Source: JBAYIE01 sp041665785
GTDB lineage: Bacteria; Bacteroidota; Bacteroidia; UKL13-3
DNA: 64,000 nt
Direction: 5' to 3'
NCBI GenBank assembly: GCA_041665785.1
Contig: JBAYIE010000013.1
Coordinates: 1 to 64,000 of the forward strand
This document shows positions 7,206 through 17,927 of this stretch, piece by piece. The notes beneath the pieces were generated by a model. The model was given only the letters and a program-made list of their open reading frames with translations. It searched no databases and was not told where the DNA came from. The first letter of the stretch is position 1; every line of letters begins with the position of its first letter. The position numbers were made by a program, and so were the translations under genes.

Positions 7206-9335
7206 ATGACCCTGATCCGCACCCTGTGCCTTTTTATTATACTGCTCATCAGCAGCTACGGGTCTTATGCTCAAAACGAATACACAACCTGGTATTTTGG
7301 CAAAGGTCTTGGGCTTGATTTCCGGTCCGGTATGGCAAACCCGTTAAACGCACCGGCGCATGCCAGCTCCAGGTATATCACCTCTTCATCGGTAATCTCC
7401 GATAAAAATACCGGGCAGCTGCTTTTTTATACTAATGGTACAAGTGTATTCAACCGCTACCATCAGGAAATGCCTAACGGGAATCTTGGAACTCAGTATT
7501 TTCAGAACATCCTGATTGTTCCTGACCCCGGAGATACCATGCTGTATTTTGTCTTCTATACGCAAAACAATGCCCTTTCCTATTCGAAGGTCGACATGCG
7601 TTTGAGTGGAGCATCTGGTGCCGTCACACAAAAAAATATTCCGTTGTTTGCTCCAGTCGATAACCGCTTTGCTGTTGTGAAACAATTATACAACGGCGGC
7701 TATTGGCTCATCACCCATCTTCCAAATTCAAATAACTTTCAATCCTACCGGATTACGAAAGAAGGTATTCAGCCTACTCCTGTTCTTTCTACAACCTCCG
7801 AAACAGTACACTGGCCGGTAAGCCAAACTTTCTATAACGAGATCGTCACATCGGTTTCGGGAGAACAGTTCGTGGTGATGAATAACGATGCTTCGAGTCC
7901 GAACGGAAAGTATATCCTTTTGTTCGACTTTGATAAAAAATGTGGTACCGTATCCCTGAAGAAAACCATAACATCCCATTTTTTTGTTTATGATGTCGCA
8001 CTGGATGTTTCCGCAAAATTTCTCTACGTGATCGTTTCATGGGGAGGAGGAAACAGGAATATCATCCAGCATGATTTATCAAAACCGGGCGATGTCGATG
8101 GATTGTCTGGTCCACCACTAATTCAGGGTAATGAACCCATGAGTCGTATGAAACTTGCTCCCGACAACAGTATTTATGTGACCAAACAAGAGTTGATCGG
8201 TAATGGATATTCCCCATCCCGGTACATTGACGTGATACTTAAACCATCAGTGGAGGGTCCCGGATGTATATACCGCGAAAAGTTCTTCAACCTCAGTCCG
8301 GGAAATCAATGCTTCAATGATCCATGCTATCTTACCGATCGCTTTCCTAATATGATTATGGATCGAACCAAGACGCAACCAAGGCTTTTTGAAGAACCTC
8401 AGTTATCCGTCTCCAACTTTTGTCAGGGTGAAACAACTGCTTTCAACATGACACCCGTCGACTTATATGCCGATTCGATGCACTGGGATTTTGGTGACAG
8501 CACTTCTGCCTCTTCTCCTTCCGCAAACCATGTGTATCAAAAAACGGGTACCTATGATGCCACATTCAACTGGTATCTATGTGGACAACGGTATACCCTT
8601 CACCGGGAGGTAAAAATCGGCAGCGTTCCGGCAGCATTCCTTGGAGAAGACAGCACTGTTTGCTATGGACATGAGGTATCACTTTCTCCTCCGTTAATGG
8701 CTGAATCTTACCTTTGGTCAACTGGAGATACTACCTTCTCGGTGAGAATCTCCTCACCGGGTAGCTATGCGGTAGAGGTAAGAAATGGAAACTGCACTGC
8801 AACAGATACCGTCACGATAGATTTTTACGACCGGTTGTGGACCAAACTGGGAGAGGAGTATTTCATCTGCGACAGAGATCAGGAATTGGTACGGCTAGAT
8901 GCTGGTCCCGGCTATACCCAATACAAATGGACCCCAACAGGAGACACTGCACAATGGATCATTGTGGGTGATCTGGGAAACTATTTTGTTGTAGTCAAAG
9001 ATTTCAGGGGCTGTGACGGAAACGATGGAACGATTGTTAAACGGATTTGTCCGGTAGAGCTATTCTTCCCTACAGCCTTTACTCCAAATGGCGATGGAAT
9101 CAATGATACTTATCTACCTGTTGGAAACAGTGTGGTTTCATTCTCCATGAACATATACAACCGTTGGGGACAAAGCGTTTTCAGATCCGATGATCTGAGT
9201 CATGGATGGAACGGTAAATCAGAAGACTTACATGCACCGGATGGTGTGTATGTTTACACCGCTTATTATACAGGATATATCAATAAAATATTGCGACGTT
9301 TTGGGGTGACCGGTGAGTTTACTTTGATTCGCTGA
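7206..9335 (+). CDS. Secreted PKD-domain protein with gliding-motility-type (CHU_C, T9SS type B) C-terminus
   Basis: About 709 residues. The ATG at 7206 gives a clean signal peptide (MTLIRTLCLFIILLISSYG, cleaved near SYAQ); the in-frame ATG at 7182 would put eight extra residues before it. Residues about 25-400 form a beta-propeller-like region without a named motif. A PKD domain (WDFGDSTSASS...YQKTGTYDATF) follows, then a second Ig-like stretch (VCYGHEVSLSP...SPGSYAVEV). It ends in the CHU_C domain (FFPTAFTPNGDGINDTY, IYNRWGQSVF, DGVYVYTAYY). Such C-termini route proteins through the type IX system and often leave them attached to the cell surface. Ligand or function is unknown. Confidence 0.85.
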   Translation: MTLIRTLCLFIILLISSYGSYAQNEYTTWYFGKGLGLDFRSGMANPLNAPAHASSRYITSSSVISDKNTGQLLFYTNGTSVFNRYHQEMPNGNLGTQYFQNILIVPDPGDTMLYFVFYTQNNALSYSKVDMRLSGASGAVTQKNIPLFAPVDNRFAVVKQLYNGGYWLITHLPNSNNFQSYRITKEGIQPTPVLSTTSETVHWPVSQTFYNEIVTSVSGEQFVVMNNDASSPNGKYILLFDFDKKCGTVSLKKTITSHFFVYDVALDVSAKFLYVIVSWGGGNRNIIQHDLSKPGDVDGLSGPPLIQGNEPMSRMKLAPDNSIYVTKQELIGNGYSPSRYIDVILKPSVEGPGCIYREKFFNLSPGNQCFNDPCYLTDRFPNMIMDRTKTQPRLFEEPQLSVSNFCQGETTAFNMTPVDLYADSMHWDFGDSTSASSPSANHVYQKTGTYDATFNWYLCGQRYTLHREVKIGSVPAAFLGEDSTVCYGHEVSLSPPLMAESYLWSTGDTTFSVRISSPGSYAVEVRNGNCTATDTVTIDFYDRLWTKLGEEYFICDRDQELVRLDAGPGYTQYKWTPTGDTAQWIIVGDLGNYFVVVKDFRGCDGNDGTIVKRICPVELFFPTAFTPNGDGINDTYLPVGNSVVSFSMNIYNRWGQSVFRSDDLSHGWNGKSEDLHAPDGVYVYTAYYTGYINKILRRFGVTGEFTLIR

Positions 9336-9842
9336 TCTTTATCCTTTCAATTGACAATAAATCGTTAAGTCGGTTAATATCCATCATAAGGTTAGATTTT
9401 TCGCGCGTTTCCGCTACAAGAATGAGTGTGAGTGTGAACGAGAGTTCGCATTGTCTGCTCAATACCCTCAATAGTTGATAAAAGTTCCCTGTCCGACTGT
9501 GTCATTCAGTTGTGGAATCTGCCAGGAGCTTATTTAAACCTCATTGACCCTGTTTTCCGGGAAGATCTTTCACTTTAAAAAGATGTTTATGGATGCTTTT
9601 GCAGCAATTAGAATTCACTCCGATTTTGGTTAAAAGTGTGAATCATGTAATTCCAATTGGTAACTATATAACCGCTTAAAACAGGAAGTTGCCACCTTTG
9701 ATAGATTATAATTCGTGCATTCACAATGACAATTATGACACCATGAAGGAATCAAAATCTGAATCAGGAAATATTTAATTAACCAAAAGGAAAGTGAATG
9801 AGAACTTAGAATTCCTGCGTTCAACATAAAACAACTATTTGC
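9336..9842. other. Intergenic region, no gene seen
   Basis: About 507 bp, AT-rich, with no plausible reading frame. A short word (TGTCCGACTGTGTCATTCAG near 9490-9509) recurs in modified form at 17884 and 18437 inside the decayed region before the second tRNA-like copy. No terminator hairpin with a T-run is evident after the preceding gene. Confidence 0.4.
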
Positions 9843-10235
9843 ATGACAAGTCTGATAAGAAATAGCACAGAAATGAAAGATGAACAAGACAATGGGTTTT
9901 TCAGCAGACTGAAAAATCTGGGAGTCCGTTTAATCCAAGATCGCCTTGAAAAGGCAAAGCATGTAATTTATATGGGAATAGTTACGAGATTGATTCCGGT
10001 ATTTTCTTTCCTTGTGATTGTTGTGGTATTTATATTCATGTTATTCTTTTTAAGCATTGTTGCAGCACTCTATTTTTCCGAATTGTTTCAAAGCATGCTG
10101 TTAGGATTTGGATCTGTTACCTTGCTTTACATGGCTTTGTTTTTGATTCTTATTCTTTTCCGCAAAAAGTTACTGGATAAATATATTCTAACAATTATGA
10201 ATATACCTGCCCTGGATGAAGAAATCGTGAATTGA
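9843..10235 (+). CDS. Small membrane protein, phage-holin-family/DUF1469-like
   Basis: 130 residues. A charged amphipathic N-terminus (about 1-50) precedes two membrane segments (about 55-78 and 85-107) and a charged tail ending LDEEIVN. This layout matches the DUF1469/holin superfamily III proteins, common in Bacteroidota genomes outside phages, whose role is unclear. An ATG at 9873 (MKDEQDNGFF) is an alternative start. It lies 96 bp before tamB on the same strand and could be part of an envelope-biogenesis operon with tamB and tamL. Confidence 0.6.
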   Translation: MTSLIRNSTEMKDEQDNGFFSRLKNLGVRLIQDRLEKAKHVIYMGIVTRLIPVFSFLVIVVVFIFMLFFLSIVAALYFSELFQSMLLGFGSVTLLYMALFLILILFRKKLLDKYILTIMNIPALDEEIVN

Positions 10236-10331
10236 GAAGCATGAGAATCAAATTCAGTTTTCAATGGATGATGCTATAAACATTCCAAATTACGCTATCA
10301 AACGATTTGATTGGAAGAGAAGGTTAAGGAA

Positions 10332-13300
10332 ATGAGAAAAGTTATAAGAACATCCGGGAAAATTTTGGCATGGGTTATTGGCTCATTCTTTGCGCTCCTT
10401 CTTGTTTCAATCTTCCTGATTCGTTTACCAGCCATTCAAAATTTTATCACGGCAAAGGCCATATTGCTTATTTCTTCCAAAACACATACACGGGTTGCTA
10501 TTAAAAGTTTGTATGTCGGATTTCCAAAGTCGCTGATTATTGAAGGACTTTTTGCAGAAGATTTAAACCACGACACTTTGATTTCCCTTGGTAAACTGGA
10601 ATTGGATGTAAATATGTTTGGACTTTTTAGCAACAAGATTGAAGTAAACTCATTAACCGTTTCCGATTTGAATGCTAACATCATTCGTACACTACCCGAC
10701 TCAGTTTTTAATTTTAGTTTTCTGATAGAGGCATTCTCAGCGAACAAGATAGAAGAGAAGCCTAAACAACAAAATGATGCTGCCTGGACGCTGGATATTG
10801 AAGATGTGGAATTAACAAATATTCATGCAAATTATCTGGATGCAGTAAGTGGACTGGATATGAAGTACGATATTGGCCAGTTTAAGCTAAGTCTGGAAGA
10901 GATTAACCTTGATCATTTAAATTTTGAAGGTGATGAATTATTTGTTTCCAATACGAGGATAAAAATTAGTTTAAGTAAAGCATCAGAAGAATCAATTGAT
11001 ACCGCTGTTATGCTACTTCCCGGTGTTGCGCTAAAAAAACTTGAAATAGAAAATACGGAATTTGATTTCATTGATAGAGTCAGTGGTTTGAAACTCTATG
11101 TACATGCCGGAAGTTTGCTGTTAAAACCTGAACAGATTGATTTGAACAAACAACTGATCAAAGTGCATTCTGTGAATGTGAAGGAAACATCAGCAACAAT
11201 TGCTATCCGCAAAAGTGAGGAACTGCCCTCGTCTAAAACCAATGTGCTTCCAACACGTGGTTGGCAGATTGAGGCCGATCTATTTTCACTTCAAACAGTA
11301 AACCTGACATTTGATGTTGATAATACTCCAAAACAGCCATACGGCATGGATTATAACCATCTTGGTTTGTTAAACATAAATCTTGAGTTAATGCATGCTT
11401 TCTATAACACAGATACTATTTCGGTACTGGTTAATCAGCTTTCTTTAACTGAGAAATCAGGACTCAACCTGAAGAAACTAAGTGCATTTATAGAATACGG
11501 TGCACATCAGGTTTCCATTAAAAAACTATTATTAGTTACTGCTCATAGCGATTTAAACACCAGTCTTTCTGCGAGTTTTCCATCAGTCAAATCTTTAAGC
11601 AATGAAATTGGAGAATTAGAGTTAGCAACAAATTTTACGAATTGCAAAATAGGAGTATACGACATCCTGATTTTTGCACCAATGTTTCGCAATCAGGAAC
11701 CTTTTAAAGGGAATAAGGGAAATTATATTGTTTTGAATGGTCACATAAATGGAAAGGTAAAAGACCTGCATGCTGAAAATATAATTATCAGCACTGGAAA
11801 AAAAACGGTCATCAAGCTATCAGCTAATATTCATGGTTTACCGGATATAAAAAATACTTTCTATGATGTAAATTTAAACACATTGTTAATTGACAAATCC
11901 GATGCGGCCAAATGGACAAACCTTACAGCATTGCCTGTAAATATACCTGGCACAACGCTTATGTATGGCAATTTCAAAGGAAGAATTTCTGATTTTAAAT
12001 CGGACATGTCTGTCAAAACAAGTGAAGGTAATTTGAATCTTGTTGCTTCCATTCATCAGACCAGAGAAGATACTTTTTACAATATCTTGCTGACCACCAC
12101 TACATTAAACCTTGGCTATATTCTACGACAAAAAGATATGCTTGGACCAATGAGTATGAAAACAACACTGGTGGGAAGAAATTTTACCCCGGAGAATTTA
12201 CATGCGAGTCTGATAACTGAAATCAAAGTATTTGAGATCAAAGGATATAAATACACAAACATTGCGTTTACTGCAGATGCTACCCGCGGCAAATTTGCTG
12301 CAGCATTACTTGTGAGCGATACAAATATCCATTTGAACATGCAGGCTACTGCAAACAGGTTGGAACGCGAAGAAAATATTAAAATGGATCTTGAGTTAGA
12401 TGGCGCTTATCTGCAATTGTTAAAATTAAGTCCACACGATGTTCGGATGAGAGGTAAAATGAATGTTCGTCTTACGGGTAAAGAACTAGCAGATTTTAAA
12501 GGGCGCATTACCATGTTTGATGTAATGGTTGTTCAGCAGGAGAAAAAATACCGCCTTGATTCTTTTTTGGTAATTGGAATAAATGATACAAAACAAACAA
12601 CTTATAAAGATAGAAATAGCCTGGTGAATGTAGATTATGCGGGCAATCTGAAATTTAATCGCCTTACTGAGAATCTTTCTAACCATTTCAAGTATTTTAT
12701 TAATGCCAAACAGGATACGGGTGTCATAGCAAAAAAAGACACATCGTTACTGGATTTAAAATTAGCTGTTTACATCAAATCTGATCCATTCTGGAAGGAA
12801 ACACTATTACCCAAATTGAAACAATTTAAGGGGGCAGATATGCAGGGAGATTTTAGCAATGAACGGCAAGAGTTAAACCTTGATCTTAACATTCCGGTAT
12901 TGGAATACAATGGAAGTAGTTTATTTGAACTCAAGGCGGATATCCACTCTAACATGAATGCATTGAACTACCAGGTTTCCATGGCTTCCAGTAAAAGCGG
13001 ACCAGTCAATCTGGCTCACACTACCTTCACCGGTAAATTACAGAGGAACAAGTTCGGATTTGCATTGCAGATTGTTCAAAGAGACAGTGGCAGCAGATTT
13101 TTTATTGCAGGGAATTTATTTCAGGAAGAACAGAAATACATACTTCATCTGGACGACAACCTTGTTTTTAATAACCACAAGTGGACGTTATCCAGAGAAC
13201 ACAATATTGTTTTTGAAAACAATGGCATATATGTAAAGGAATTTGTCTTAAGTGACCACACACAATCCATAAGAATATCATCCAAAGGTCCGGATGAAAA

Positions 13301-15299
13301 GTCACCGCTTCTGGTGCGGTTTAAGGAATTCGAACTCGGTTCATTATCTCAAATTGTTGAGAAGGATACTGCCATTGTTCGTGGCTTATTGAACGGTACA
13401 CTCGAAATAAGAAATCTTCAAAAGTATGTTGCTTTCGTTTCAGATTTGCATTTAACCAGACTTGCGTATATGACTGTTCCAATTGGAGATGTTCACCTTG
13501 AAGCAGATAACCTTACTGCTAGTACGTACACAATTAATCTTGAATTAAGCGGAAAGGATAATAAAGCCAATATTCGGGGAACCTATATCTCTTCCAAAAA
13601 CCAACAACTGCATTTTATTGCCGATATCCGAAAGATAAGTATGCAAACTATCGAAAGTTTTTCAAAAGGCCAATTACGAAAAAGTTCGGGTTACTTAACA
13701 GGTAAGATCGATATTTCAGGAACAGGAACAAACCCGATCTTGAATGGTGAGATTTTATTTAAAGACGTTTCTACAAATGTGGCGTATGTAAATAATCGTT
13801 TTACATTAACAGATGAGAAATTAAAATTTGACCAAGAGGGAATTTATTTTAATTCTTTTACGATAAGGGATACAATGGGACAGACTGCCAAACTGGATGG
13901 GGCTGTTCATACATCTGATTTTTCCAAAATGAAATTTGACCTCAGGGTAACAACGAATAAGTTTACTGTCTTAAATACCAACATTCGCGACAATGCTTTG
14001 TACTTTGGGAGGATAATTTTAAGCAGTAAAATTAGGGTCAAAGGAAATGATCTGTTACCCCAAATTGACATGGATGCCACATTGCTCTCAGGCAGTAAAA
14101 TTACTGTGATAATTCCTTCGGGCCAATTGAACACAAACAGAGGTGAAGGAGTTATAACTTTTATGGATCACGATTCAGGATTCAACCTTTTAAGGCGATT
14201 AGACAGTATGCAAGTTGTTTCTGGATTGAAAGGAATTGAATTAAATGCCAACATAGAAGTGAATCGAAATTCAACATTCAAAGTGATTGTCGATAGGGTT
14301 TCAGGTGATTCACTTGTTGTAAAAGGCGATGGCATTTTAAGCTTTTCGCTGGACCAAAGCGGTAAACAAAGTCTTACCGGAAATTATGTCCTGAGTGATG
14401 GAAGTTACAACGCTACTTTTCAGAAAGTTGTCAAACGTGATTTTAAAATTAAACCGGGAAGTACCATCACCTGGAATGGTAGTCCGATGGATGCCAACAT
14501 AGATATTAAAGCCATTTACCGTACCAAAGCATCACCGGCAGATCTTCTTGCAAATGAGCTTGCAGGTTCAGCAACTTCCGAACGAAGCGCATACCGAAAA
14601 CTCCTCACATTTGATGTAGGGATGATGATGACAGGTCCATTGATGCGTCCTGAAATCAGTTTTGACATTTCAATGATTGATAAAGAAAAAAATGCTTTCG
14701 GAGGAGTGGTTTACTCAAAAATAAGTTCTCTCAATGGCGATCCTGCTGAACTAAATAAGCAAGTTTTTGCATTGATTGTGATGAATAAATTTATTGCTTC
14801 TGGTGCAGCAGTAAACACCGGTGAAGAAAGTGCAGTTAATAGCGTTGTCAGGAACAGTGTAAACCAGGCACTCGGTGATCAGCTAAATCAACTTTCCGGA
14901 AAGTATGTGAAAGGTGTGGAATTAAATTTTGATTTACAAACCAATGAGCAGTATACGGATGCAAGTGTGCAACAAAACACAGCTGTGAAAGTTGGATTGA
15001 AAAAAGAGTTTTTGAATAACAGAATGAGTGTACAGGTTGGAAGCAATGTGAATGTTGAGGACAATGGCGCCACTAATACTAATGCAAGTAACCTCACGGG
15101 TGATGTAATTGTGGAATACAAATTAACGGAGGATGGACATTTCCGTTTTAAGGCATTCAGAGAAAATCAATACGAAGGAATCATTGACGGTATGCTTTAC
15201 AAAACAGGTGTGGGACTCATTTATTCCAAGGAATACGATACGCTTGGAGAATTATTTAGAAAAACTAAAACCAAGTCTTTAAATGAGGAGACAAATTAA
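10332..15299 (+). CDS. tamB: TamB-family translocation and assembly module protein
   Basis: About 1655 residues. The ATG at 10332 is preferred over the in-frame TTG at 10311 because an AAGGA stretch lies just before it. One N-terminal membrane segment (about residues 10-32) is followed by a very long, repetitive beta-strand region (AsmA-like, then the beta-taco groove). The C-terminal TamB/DUF490 domain includes GNYVLSDGSYNATFQKV and GSTITWNGSPMDANIDIKA. TamB proteins bridge inner and outer membrane and carry phospholipid or assist barrel insertion together with TamA. Its stop overlaps the start of the TamL gene by 17 bp, so translation is probably coupled. Base composition looks AT-richer than flanking genes. 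Confidence 0.9.
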   Translation: MRKVIRTSGKILAWVIGSFFALLLVSIFLIRLPAIQNFITAKAILLISSKTHTRVAIKSLYVGFPKSLIIEGLFAEDLNHDTLISLGKLELDVNMFGLFSNKIEVNSLTVSDLNANIIRTLPDSVFNFSFLIEAFSANKIEEKPKQQNDAAWTLDIEDVELTNIHANYLDAVSGLDMKYDIGQFKLSLEEINLDHLNFEGDELFVSNTRIKISLSKASEESIDTAVMLLPGVALKKLEIENTEFDFIDRVSGLKLYVHAGSLLLKPEQIDLNKQLIKVHSVNVKETSATIAIRKSEELPSSKTNVLPTRGWQIEADLFSLQTVNLTFDVDNTPKQPYGMDYNHLGLLNINLELMHAFYNTDTISVLVNQLSLTEKSGLNLKKLSAFIEYGAHQVSIKKLLLVTAHSDLNTSLSASFPSVKSLSNEIGELELATNFTNCKIGVYDILIFAPMFRNQEPFKGNKGNYIVLNGHINGKVKDLHAENIIISTGKKTVIKLSANIHGLPDIKNTFYDVNLNTLLIDKSDAAKWTNLTALPVNIPGTTLMYGNFKGRISDFKSDMSVKTSEGNLNLVASIHQTREDTFYNILLTTTTLNLGYILRQKDMLGPMSMKTTLVGRNFTPENLHASLITEIKVFEIKGYKYTNIAFTADATRGKFAAALLVSDTNIHLNMQATANRLEREENIKMDLELDGAYLQLLKLSPHDVRMRGKMNVRLTGKELADFKGRITMFDVMVVQQEKKYRLDSFLVIGINDTKQTTYKDRNSLVNVDYAGNLKFNRLTENLSNHFKYFINAKQDTGVIAKKDTSLLDLKLAVYIKSDPFWKETLLPKLKQFKGADMQGDFSNERQELNLDLNIPVLEYNGSSLFELKADIHSNMNALNYQVSMASSKSGPVNLAHTTFTGKLQRNKFGFALQIVQRDSGSRFFIAGNLFQEEQKYILHLDDNLVFNNHKWTLSREHNIVFENNGIYVKEFVLSDHTQSIRISSKGPDEKSPLLVRFKEFELGSLSQIVEKDTAIVRGLLNGTLEIRNLQKYVAFVSDLHLTRLAYMTVPIGDVHLEADNLTASTYTINLELSGKDNKANIRGTYISSKNQQLHFIADIRKISMQTIESFSKGQLRKSSGYLTGKIDISGTGTNPILNGEILFKDVSTNVAYVNNRFTLTDEKLKFDQEGIYFNSFTIRDTMGQTAKLDGAVHTSDFSKMKFDLRVTTNKFTVLNTNIRDNALYFGRIILSSKIRVKGNDLLPQIDMDATLLSGSKITVIIPSGQLNTNRGEGVITFMDHDSGFNLLRRLDSMQVVSGLKGIELNANIEVNRNSTFKVIVDRVSGDSLVVKGDGILSFSLDQSGKQSLTGNYVLSDGSYNATFQKVVKRDFKIKPGSTITWNGSPMDANIDIKAIYRTKASPADLLANELAGSATSERSAYRKLLTFDVGMMMTGPLMRPEISFDISMIDKEKNAFGGVVYSKISSLNGDPAELNKQVFALIVMNKFIASGAAVNTGEESAVNSVVRNSVNQALGDQLNQLSGKYVKGVELNFDLQTNEQYTDASVQQNTAVKVGLKKEFLNNRMSVQVGSNVNVEDNGATNTNASNLTGDVIVEYKLTEDGHFRFKAFRENQYEGIIDGMLYKTGVGLIYSKEYDTLGELFRKTKTKSLNEETN

Positions 15300-17583
15300 A
15301 TTGAAAGTTACAGTTACAAATGTGCTGCTTGTATTATGCATCTTACTTTCAAGTTGCACAGGATTTAAGTATGTTCCGAAAGGTGAAACTTTGTATGGTG
15401 GTGCAAAACTCACGGTAATTTCTACTCATAAAGTAAAGGATCAAAAAGAGGCTATATCTGAGGCTAAAGATATCATCGTTCCAAAACCAAATTTTAAATT
15501 TCTTGGGTCACGCCCTTTTCTGTGGATTTACGGAATTACCAGCAACAATAAAGAAACAGGGGTTAAACATTGGATTAGAAAAAAAATGGGCGAGCCTCCA
15601 GTATTAATGAGTTTAATAGATCCGATTCTGGTATCCAATGCAATAGATTCAAAATTATTTAATATGGGATTTTTTACTTCTTACTGTACCGCTGAGATGG
15701 TTGAAAATAAGAATATAAAAACTACATCCATACTCTATAAACTGGTTTTGTTTGAACCCTATTTATATAGTGAAATTTACTTCCCCATGGAATCGGATAC
15801 CCTGAAAAGACATATTTCAATGACGCAATCTAAATCCATGTTAAAAAGGGGAAGTCGTTATGATTTGGACGTATTAATGAAGGAACGAATTCGAATAGAT
15901 GAACAATTGAAGGAAGAGGGTTTTTATTATTTTAACCGGGATCAACTTGTTTTCAAACTGGATACTTCATTGCGAAACAACCAGGTGAGATTATATATTG
16001 GCATTAAACAGGATATACCTGCTAAATCAAAATTGATTTACCGGATTGCAGATGTTCATGTTTACCCGGACTATAAAGTTGGAAAAGATTCACTCGGTCC
16101 AAAAGCTGATTACATTGATTCGGTATTTTATTACAATGAAACAGGCTACATCAGACCGGAGCCGGTATTGCGTGCTGTGTTTCTAAAAAACAACCACATT
16201 TACAACAGGAAGGAACATAATTTAACACTCAATCACTTAAACGGAATCGGTGTTTTCAAGTTTGTTAATGTTCGTATTACTGATAAGGATTCAAGTTCCG
16301 GCAACTGGCTTAGCACTAAGATAATGCTCATTCCATTGCCACAGAAATCAATAAGTGTGGAGATGCAGGGTGTGTCAAAATCAAATAATTTTATTGGACC
16401 GTCTCTTTCTTTTAGTCAAAGGAATCGCAATGCATTTAAAGGGGCTGAACTTCTAATTTACAACTTACGCACTTCTATTGAAACGCAATTCAATGGAATC
16501 TATAAAGGGCAGTACACGTTTGAAATTAATCCCCGCATTGAGTTATACGTCCCAAGGTTTATGATTCCATTCAACCTGAAGTTGCAGAATAACTATGTAC
16601 CGCGTACAAAGTATATAATAGAATACAACTATCTCAGCAGGGTAGGATATTTTGATATGAACGCATTCAAGTTTACTTATGGATATAAATGGAAACAGAA
16701 TGTTGCAATTGATCACGATTTGAGTTTGGTGACTGTAAATTATTATAATATTTCCAACACTTCTCTCTTATTTGACAACCTAATCAGTGATAATATAATT
16801 TTGAAACGAAGATTTGAAGAGCAGTTTATCGCAGGTATTGCATATTCATACTTTTACAATGAGCAACTGTTAAAATTAAAAGCGAATCAGTTTTATTTCA
16901 ATACAAATGTAGAACTGGCAGGTAACAGCTTATCGCTTTATAAGAAAGTTGTATCCGGATCAACAGCAGATGCCGATAATCCTTTGAGAGTATTCGGAAT
17001 TAAATTCGCGCAATTTGTGAGATTGGATGTAGACATACGCGACTATATTCACCTGAGTGAGAAGACTATGATCGTTACACGAGTAATTGGCGGATGGGGA
17101 TTACCTTATGGCAACTCGAATTCAATGCCATTTATCAAACAATTTTTTTCAGGTGGAGCTTATAGTGTAAGGGGATTTCGGGCATATTCAATAGGTCCGG
17201 GTTCGTATGCACCACCCGATACCTTAAAGAATATTCTTTTCTTACAACAAGGCGGCGAAATCAGATTGGAATGGAATATTGAATACCGTTTCCCAATTGT
17301 TTCAGTTTTTAAAGGGGCGTTGTTCGCAGACTTTGGAAATGTTTGGATTAATAATAAGCAACTTGAATTACCCGGAGCAGAGTTTAACGGCACTCGCTTT
17401 GTAAATGAAATTGCCGTTGGTTTAGGTGCAGGAATTCGCATGGATTTAAACTTTTTTGTACTTAGGCTGGATATGGGAATTCCCGTCCGTAAACCCGGAT
17501 TGCCGGAAGGTGAACGCTGGGTTCTTGCACAGACCAATTTCTCTAAAATTATTTTCAATATTGCGTTCGGGTATCCGTTTTGA
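15283..17583 (+). CDS. tamL: TamL: BamA/TamA-family outer-membrane lipoprotein
   Basis: 766 residues. The N-terminal signal has a lipobox (LLSSC, Cys about 24), so this is the lipid-modified TamA form known in Bacteroidota as TamL. POTRA-like repeats occupy about residues 25-350, and an Omp85 16-strand barrel fills the rest. The barrel carries the lid-lock motif VRGF (in SVRGFRAYSIGPG) and ends in an aromatic outer-membrane signal (FGYPF). Partner of the overlapping tamB gene; together they build or maintain the outer membrane. In Bacteroidota the pair can be essential, but a second genomic copy cannot be judged here. Confidence 0.9.
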   Translation: MRRQIKLKVTVTNVLLVLCILLSSCTGFKYVPKGETLYGGAKLTVISTHKVKDQKEAISEAKDIIVPKPNFKFLGSRPFLWIYGITSNNKETGVKHWIRKKMGEPPVLMSLIDPILVSNAIDSKLFNMGFFTSYCTAEMVENKNIKTTSILYKLVLFEPYLYSEIYFPMESDTLKRHISMTQSKSMLKRGSRYDLDVLMKERIRIDEQLKEEGFYYFNRDQLVFKLDTSLRNNQVRLYIGIKQDIPAKSKLIYRIADVHVYPDYKVGKDSLGPKADYIDSVFYYNETGYIRPEPVLRAVFLKNNHIYNRKEHNLTLNHLNGIGVFKFVNVRITDKDSSSGNWLSTKIMLIPLPQKSISVEMQGVSKSNNFIGPSLSFSQRNRNAFKGAELLIYNLRTSIETQFNGIYKGQYTFEINPRIELYVPRFMIPFNLKLQNNYVPRTKYIIEYNYLSRVGYFDMNAFKFTYGYKWKQNVAIDHDLSLVTVNYYNISNTSLLFDNLISDNIILKRRFEEQFIAGIAYSYFYNEQLLKLKANQFYFNTNVELAGNSLSLYKKVVSGSTADADNPLRVFGIKFAQFVRLDVDIRDYIHLSEKTMIVTRVIGGWGLPYGNSNSMPFIKQFFSGGAYSVRGFRAYSIGPGSYAPPDTLKNILFLQQGGEIRLEWNIEYRFPIVSVFKGALFADFGNVWINNKQLELPGAEFNGTRFVNEIAVGLGAGIRMDLNFFVLRLDMGIPVRKPGLPEGERWVLAQTNFSKIIFNIAFGYPF

Positions 17584-17671
17584 TGGTGAAGTTATGGCTA
17601 CCAATAACTCGTACGATTCTTTCTTTTCAGATGGATTAAAGCCGTTGGGATCAATTTTCAGAAGTTTATTG

Positions 17672-17851
17672 AGTTCTATTGCTGTAGTTATTTCTTTGAT
17701 TGATTTCCAACCCCAAACGGATGGCTTTATTGCAAAAAAACTCTTCCATGTCATTGGATTTATGATCAGCGGATTTTTCTATTGATTGTGGATGTACAAT
17801 CAAAATGAAAAGAAATATCAGATTTATATGAAAGTGAAGGATGAGGAATAA
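17672..17851 (+). pseudogene. Broken copy of the small membrane protein at 18086-18403
   Basis: The frame from about 17680 to the TAA at 17849-17851 encodes AVVISLIDFQPQ, then GF and LF, VIGFM, SGFFY, a TGA stop (17783-17785), then LWMYNQNEKKYQIY and KDEE. It matches residues about 50-105 of the intact protein at 18086 almost throughout. The Gly codon GGA is changed to TGA and the 5' half of the gene is missing; TamL ends only 90 bp before the similarity begins. It is the decayed member of a tandem duplication. Confidence 0.85.
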
Positions 17852-17927
17852 AAGATTCTAAGTTATTGATCTCAGTTAATTACCCGACTTTGTCATTCGG
17901 CGAGAATTATTAGCGTAACTACCGAGG

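Noticed and set aside
9843..10235. Evidence for a prophage because of the holin-family protein
   Set aside because: No other phage gene is near; such proteins are common in Bacteroidota chromosomes.
17456..17785. 109-residue reading frame on the plus strand
   Set aside because: Its first part overlaps the TamL gene in another frame, and its end is only the decayed copy of the 18086 gene.
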